From RBC038 sp041390625 (lineage in GTDB: Bacteria > Chloroflexota > Dehalococcoidia > UBA2979), in NCBI GenBank assembly GCA_041390625.1, contig JAWKPM010000012.1, positions 1 through 64,000 on the forward strand: a DNA stretch of 64,000 nt. Reading direction: 5' to 3'. Under the pieces are notes generated by a model. The model was not told the DNA's origin. It ran no database searches and saw only the letters and a program-made list of their open reading frames with translations. Shown here in pieces: positions 60,326-64,000 of the stretch (its first letter is position 1; each line of letters starts with the position of its first letter). The translations under genes were made by a program, and so were the position numbers.

Positions 60326-61507
60326 CTACCCGTGCTTCGTCGATGCATCCTCCTCGATGAAGTCGTACGCACCGCCTTCGTGCAGGTTGATGAAACGGCA
60401 TGCTTCGCCGTGCTCGCCCGAAACGCGATGCACGGTCCCGGACGGGATCGTCAAACGTTCCCCGGGCCTGAGGCGGTGTGCGGCCTCGTCGCCCTCGATG
60501 TCGACGATGACCGTTCCCTCGATTGCGACCAGCGTGTCGGATACCTCGGAATGGCGGTGGCGCGGGATCGACTGTCCACGAGCGATCGTGACCAGCTGGA
60601 CGCGCAAGCCATCGACCGAGGCGAGCACCTCGCGCAGGAGGGCGCCGGGTTCGCCCGTCGCCGCTGATGCATCATTCATCGGAGGCTCAACCTGTGCACC
60701 GGCGCTCGACGGCTGCTCGAGCACTGCCGCTCGGATCTCGGTCGCGATCGCGTTGAGCACCGTCATCATGTCGCGAAAGAGACTCGTGGCATACGTGGCA
60801 CGTCGGGCGCCGGCCGCCCTCGCCGTTTGGATGCTGAGCGGCCCGTCCCGCCGGAGCATCACGTTGACGACGCCCGCCGCTTGGACGATCGCCCGGATCG
60901 CATCGGGGTCCACGAGCCCGAGCGGGTAGACGCAATCCGCGCCTGCTTCACGATAGAGGCGAGCACGCCGCGTTCCCTCGGCGACCTGCGTGTCGAGCTC
61001 GCCCTCGCGGCGGAGGAAGACGTCCACCCGGGCGTTGAGGAACAGCTCAGCGCCGAGCCTCCGTGCCTCGGCCCTCACCGCCGCGAGCCGTTCTGCCTGC
61101 GCCTCGGCGGGCCGGAGGACGCCGGCCTCGTGGTCGGTGTCCTCCAGGTTGAGGCCGACCGCGCCGATCTCGACGAGGCGCCGTGCGATCTCTGCCGGCG
61201 GCAGCCCGTAGCCGGACTCGAAGTCGACCGTTACCGGCAGCGACACGGACCGCACGATGCGCGCCGCCGAGGCGAGCATCTCCTCGACCGGAGCCTGCTC
61301 GTGGTCGGCGTAGCCGAGCGCCTGCGCGAGGCCTCCGCTGCTGGTCGCGATCGCCGAGAACCCCGCCGCCTCGAAGCGCTGCGCGCTTGCCGCGTCCCAC
61401 GCGTTCGCCATCACCAGCATCTCAGGGCCGGCATGCAGCTCGCGGAACAGCCGCACCTTCGCCGCCAGTTGCTCAAGGTCTGCCACACGCCACCTCACCT
61501 TCGTCAT
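60326..61507 (-). CDS. Isocitrate lyase/PEP-mutase family protein fused to a cupin
   Basis: A 393-residue two-domain protein. The N-terminal part (about 1-260) is an ICL/PEPM barrel: LVMANAWDAASAQRFEAAGF, SLPVTVDFESGYGLPPAEIA, GAVGLNLEDTDHEAG, FLNARVDVFLRREGE. The last 115 residues are a cupin: IPRHRHSEVSDTLVAIEGTV, GERLTIPSGTVHRVSGEHGE. No stop or Shine-Dalgarno separates them at the internal ATG 60679, so the fusion is real. PEPM-family members cleave 2-methylisocitrate, oxaloacetate or phosphonopyruvate; the reaction here is open. It is downstream of an oxidoreductase and an epimerase-like gene. Confidence 0.75.
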   Translation of the reverse strand: MTKVRWRVADLEQLAAKVRLFRELHAGPEMLVMANAWDAASAQRFEAAGFSAIATSSGGLAQALGYADHEQAPVEEMLASAARIVRSVSLPVTVDFESGYGLPPAEIARRLVEIGAVGLNLEDTDHEAGVLRPAEAQAERLAAVRAEARRLGAELFLNARVDVFLRREGELDTQVAEGTRRARLYREAGADCVYPLGLVDPDAIRAIVQAAGVVNVMLRRDGPLSIQTARAAGARRATYATSLFRDMMTVLNAIATEIRAAVLEQPSSAGAQVEPPMNDASAATGEPGALLREVLASVDGLRVQLVTIARGQSIPRHRHSEVSDTLVAIEGTVIVDIEGDEAAHRLRPGERLTIPSGTVHRVSGEHGEACRFINLHEGGAYDFIEEDASTKHG

Positions 61508-61547
61508 TCCCGTCGCCGACTGCTGCACTACTGCTGAGGCAACAAGA

Positions 61548-62515
61548 TCACCCGCCGGGCCGGAATCCGGCCTCGACCAGGGCATGCGCATGTGCCGTCT
61601 CTGCCAGCGGGAGCGTTGCTCCGATGCGCACGCGGAGGGTACCCGCGCAGAGGTGCTGATTGATGAGACAGGCCGTGGCGGCCAGCTCTCCGGTGCTCGC
61701 GCTCCCCAGCGCGAACCCCACGATCGAGGCGTCTCGCGTGTAGAGCAGACCAACCGGCAGCACCGGGCGCGCCTGGCCGTTAGCCATGAGCACGATCGCG
61801 CCGCCCGGGCCAGCACACTGGTCGCGAGCTCGAGGTCGTGATGCCCCGACGCATCCCAGAACAGGTCGATGCCGTCGGGCGCCAGCTGCCGGATGCGCGC
61901 AAGCAGGTCTGGATCGCGATAGTCGACGACCTCGGTGGCCCCAATGGAACGGGACCATTTGAAGTCGTCGGGGCGTGCGGTCGCGATGACCCGTGCCCCG
62001 ACCGAGGCCGCCAACTGTGTGACGCAGCCGCCGACGCTCCCGCCGGCCCCGCCGACGAGCACCGTGGCGACCGGCCGCAAAGTTGTGCGCCCGAACAGGC
62101 CAAGGTACGCGGTTGCGGCACCGTGCAGCACCGCCACGGCATCCACCGCGGACATGCCGTCGGGCAGGCGGTAGAGCCGGTCAGCGGGTGCGACCACCTC
62201 GCGCGCGAACGATCCTTGCCGGCCACCCGTGCTCATGCTGTTGCACCACACCCGCTCGCCCACGGCGAAGGCGTTACCGGCCGCGCTGCCACGCTCCACC
62301 ACCGTCCCCACGAGCTCGCGGCCGACGATGTATGGAGAGACCGGCAGCGGTCCGCGCTGCCGGACGTAGGTGTCGACCGGGTCGCCGACGAGCGCCTCGG
62401 TGCTCACGAGCACGTCGGTGCTGCCGAGGGCGGGCAGGGGCACCTCGCCGTCGCGGATTGCCTCGGGCGGGCCGGGCTCCGTCACGTAAGCGGCGATGGT
62501 GCCGCTCGCGGACAT
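61548..62515 (-). pseudogene. Zinc-independent quinone oxidoreductase (MDR family), frameshifted
   Basis: The protein starts MSASGTIAAYVTEPGPPEAI and follows the MDR pattern (PYIVGRELVGTVVERG, VLVGGAGGSVGGCVTQLAAS, VGARVIATARPDD) to LELATSVLAR. There homology shifts to another frame, GGAIVLMANGQARPVLPVGL, ending ALVEAGFRPGG at 61548. The jump is at about 61803-61808, where CGGGCGGC probably lost one G. Restoring one base rejoins the two halves into a normal 322-residue enzyme. A sequencing error or a genuine mutation are both possible. ATG 62515 overlaps the upstream gene's TGA. Confidence 0.8.
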
Positions 62516-63387
62516 CAGGGAGCTCGCGCCGGCCAGATCCCGACACGCGGCTGCCACCGCAGCTCGCGGCGCGCGGCCTCGTTCGAGCAACGGTACGACC
62601 GCGGCAGCGCCGCGTCGCCATCGCGCGGAGGCGGCGCAGCACCGACGAGCCCCGCGAGCCGATCGAGGTACTCCCCGTTCCGGATCGGCGTGTCCGTGAT
62701 GTTGAAGGTGGAACCCGCGGGCGCCCGGTCGAGCGCGGCCACGGTCGCCGCCGCGATGTCCTCGACGTGAACGAACGAGACCCAGTTGCTCCCACTCCCC
62801 GGCACGCGCAGCGTCCCCGCGCGCAGTCGCTCGATGGCGCCCTCCTGCGCCGTACCGGGCCCCACGAACGAGCCGCCACGCAGGATGCACCAGCGCACCT
62901 GCTGCGGGTCGAGGTCGTGCACCATGCGCTCCATCTCCAGCGTGGGCGAGACCGCCGGCGTCCGGTCGGCGCTCGTATCGAACGGTGCGTCCTCGTCCAG
63001 CCAGCGGTCACCACCGTCTGCGTACGCCATTACGATGCTCTGCTGGACATATATGGGCACACCGGCCGCCCGCACAGCATCGAGGAGCGTACGTGTGCCG
63101 GTTGTGCGCAGTGCAGCCGTGGTATTCGCGCCGTCGGGCCCCATCGCGCCCGGTCGAATGGCCGTGGCCAGGTGGAGTGCCGCGTCGCAGTCGTGCATGT
63201 GTTTGGCCAGCGTGGCCGGCGAGTCCCGCAACAGGTCGCCCGCAACCACTTCGATGCCAGAGCCGGCGATCGACGCAGCACCGGCGACATCGCGCGCGAG
63301 CACGACCACTGAGTCGCCACGCTCGAGCAACCGGGGGATCAGCGCTCGGCCGTAGACGCCGGTTCCACCCGCCAGGAACACCCGCAT
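62515..63387 (-). CDS. NmrA/epimerase-like NAD(P)-binding protein
   Basis: A 290-residue extended short-chain dehydrogenase. It starts MRVFLAGGTGVYGRALIPRL, the G-x-x-G-x-x-G dinucleotide motif; LHLATAIRPG, IYVQQSIVMAYADGG, and WCILRGGSFVGPGTAQEG (substrate region) follow, then FNITDTPIRNGEYLDRLAGL. It resembles NmrA/NAD-dependent epimerases; substrate unknown. ATG 63387 follows GAGAAGGAGA. The stop overlaps the oxidoreductase start, so the two are one operon, likely continuing to the PEPM-cupin and selenoprotein genes. Confidence 0.82.
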   Translation of the reverse strand: MRVFLAGGTGVYGRALIPRLLERGDSVVVLARDVAGAASIAGSGIEVVAGDLLRDSPATLAKHMHDCDAALHLATAIRPGAMGPDGANTTAALRTTGTRTLLDAVRAAGVPIYVQQSIVMAYADGGDRWLDEDAPFDTSADRTPAVSPTLEMERMVHDLDPQQVRWCILRGGSFVGPGTAQEGAIERLRAGTLRVPGSGSNWVSFVHVEDIAAATVAALDRAPAGSTFNITDTPIRNGEYLDRLAGLVGAAPPPRDGDAALPRSYRCSNEAARRELRWQPRVGIWPARAP

Positions 63388-64000
63388 CGCGTTCTCCTTC
63401 TCGACGTCGTCCGGCGCGTGAAAACGCACCCAGTTTCGCGCGGTGCGGAGTCCGAAGAAAGACAAATCCGGACACCATTGACCTCCGCTTACGTGGGTGC
63501 ACGGCCGCGCGATGCATCGGCGAGGGGCGCGTTGCACCCTTGGTGGCACGGCGGAGCGACCGGCCCGGTCCTGGCTCGGAACCCCCGTGGTAGCTGCAGA
63601 GCAGGTCTTCCTGGGAGTGGCGCGCCGAGGTCTCCCGCGTTGCCCGAGGATTGCGGCGAGCGCGGGAACGTCCCCATCCGTGTACCCTCCTTCGGGACAC
63701 GAGGGACCGTTTCGTGCTGCAGACGCCCGTGCTCCCTGCCGCGATGCTTGGCTCCGCCACGCCGGGCAGCTACGTCGTGTTAGCCCCCTGGAACAGCGCA
63801 CGCGCATCGCGGTCGGCCGACTTAGCGCGCGCGACTTCGCGACGGGCTATTGTGCCTACATGGGCTCGGCGCTGGGCAGGCTGGTGGCGCGTCGCCCGCC
63901 ACCGACGCGCCACCAGGCGCCCGCACTGGCATATCGACTAGTTCCTTGCGCACGCACCCGTCGGCGCGGTTTGGGCGCACGTGAGCACGCGTCGTCTCGA
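63388..64000. other. About 610 bases with no supported gene
   Basis: Holds the presumed promoter of the epimerase operon. Open frames here have shadow-like, Arg/Pro-rich composition and no recognisable motif. No RNA gene or mobile-element end was seen. Confidence 0.4.

Noticed and set aside
60326..62890. One 854-residue open frame read as a single protein
   Set aside because: It joins parts of an epimerase antisense region, the frameshifted oxidoreductase and the PEPM-cupin protein by chance. Domain starts, overlaps and the frame jump show separate genes.
1..64000. tRNA, rRNA and CRISPR arrays
   Set aside because: No cloverleaf, rRNA core sequence or regularly spaced repeats were recognised by eye; a covariance-model scan would be decisive.

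Overview
The window is high-GC DNA (one sampled line inside the phosphoketolase gene is about 73% G+C) from a free-living bacterium. The lineage cannot be fixed from sequence alone. A lipoprotein-type copper nitrite reductase, a TreT-type trehalose glycosyltransferase, a phosphoketolase/acetate kinase pair and a heliorhodopsin remnant fit Chloroflexota best; a deep actinobacterial lineage is the main alternative. No rRNA, tRNA or CRISPR array was recognised.

Layout. (1) 0.2-7.7 kb, central metabolism: treT-like, galT (probable CTG start), xfp, ackA, and a thiolase-fold/DUF35 pair. (2) 7.7-13.1 kb: a secreted lytic-transglycosylase-like gene with a long structured leader and an in-frame TAA, a beta-propeller lipoprotein, nirK divergent from an Rrf2/NsrR-like regulator, and an MFS transporter. 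(3) 13.25-38.53 kb: an apparent integrated island. It is bounded by an imperfect 24-bp repeat (candidate att sites) and has a large serine recombinase at its right end. It carries truncated heliorhodopsin and hipA genes, a TIR effector, and an adenine-methyltransferase/PD-(D/E)XK operon. Next come a C5-cytosine methyltransferase and a seven-gene overlapping operon that joins a DISARM core (drmA, drmB) to an EcoRII-like nuclease, a MIG-like mismatch glycosylase, a NERD-UvrD helicase and two unrecognised proteins. AbiEi-like, replication-relaxation, Phd and Fic genes follow. (4) 38.7-42.5 kb: trpB2 and an MMPL transporter. (5) 42.5-51.4 kb, a nitrogen-oxide/redox cluster: two Crp/Fnr regulators, a second Rrf2, PAS, hemerythrin, DUF2249-hemerythrin, cupin, a small molybdopterin protein and two NnrS-like membrane proteins. 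(6) 51.5-64 kb: MarR with a ClC channel, an Ada-AlkA fusion, an S51 peptidase, a second MFS transporter, and a minus-strand group ending in a probable selenoprotein of the AhpD-like carboxymuconolactone decarboxylase family.

How the genes work together. xfp and ackA form a phosphoketolase route to acetate and ATP. nirK and the 42.5-51 kb cluster look like nitrite reduction plus nitric-oxide sensing and handling. The island is a layered defence locus: the C5 methyltransferase would protect self DNA, the EcoRII-like nuclease and DISARM proteins would attack non-self DNA, the MIG-like enzyme would repair the T:G mismatches that cytosine methylation creates, and the TIR/adenine-methylase module beside it shares a winged-helix-like domain across two otherwise unrelated proteins. 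The strongest candidates for something undescribed are the DISARM/EcoRII/MIG operon, the shared N-terminal domain, and the UGA-containing gene with a SECIS-like hairpin.
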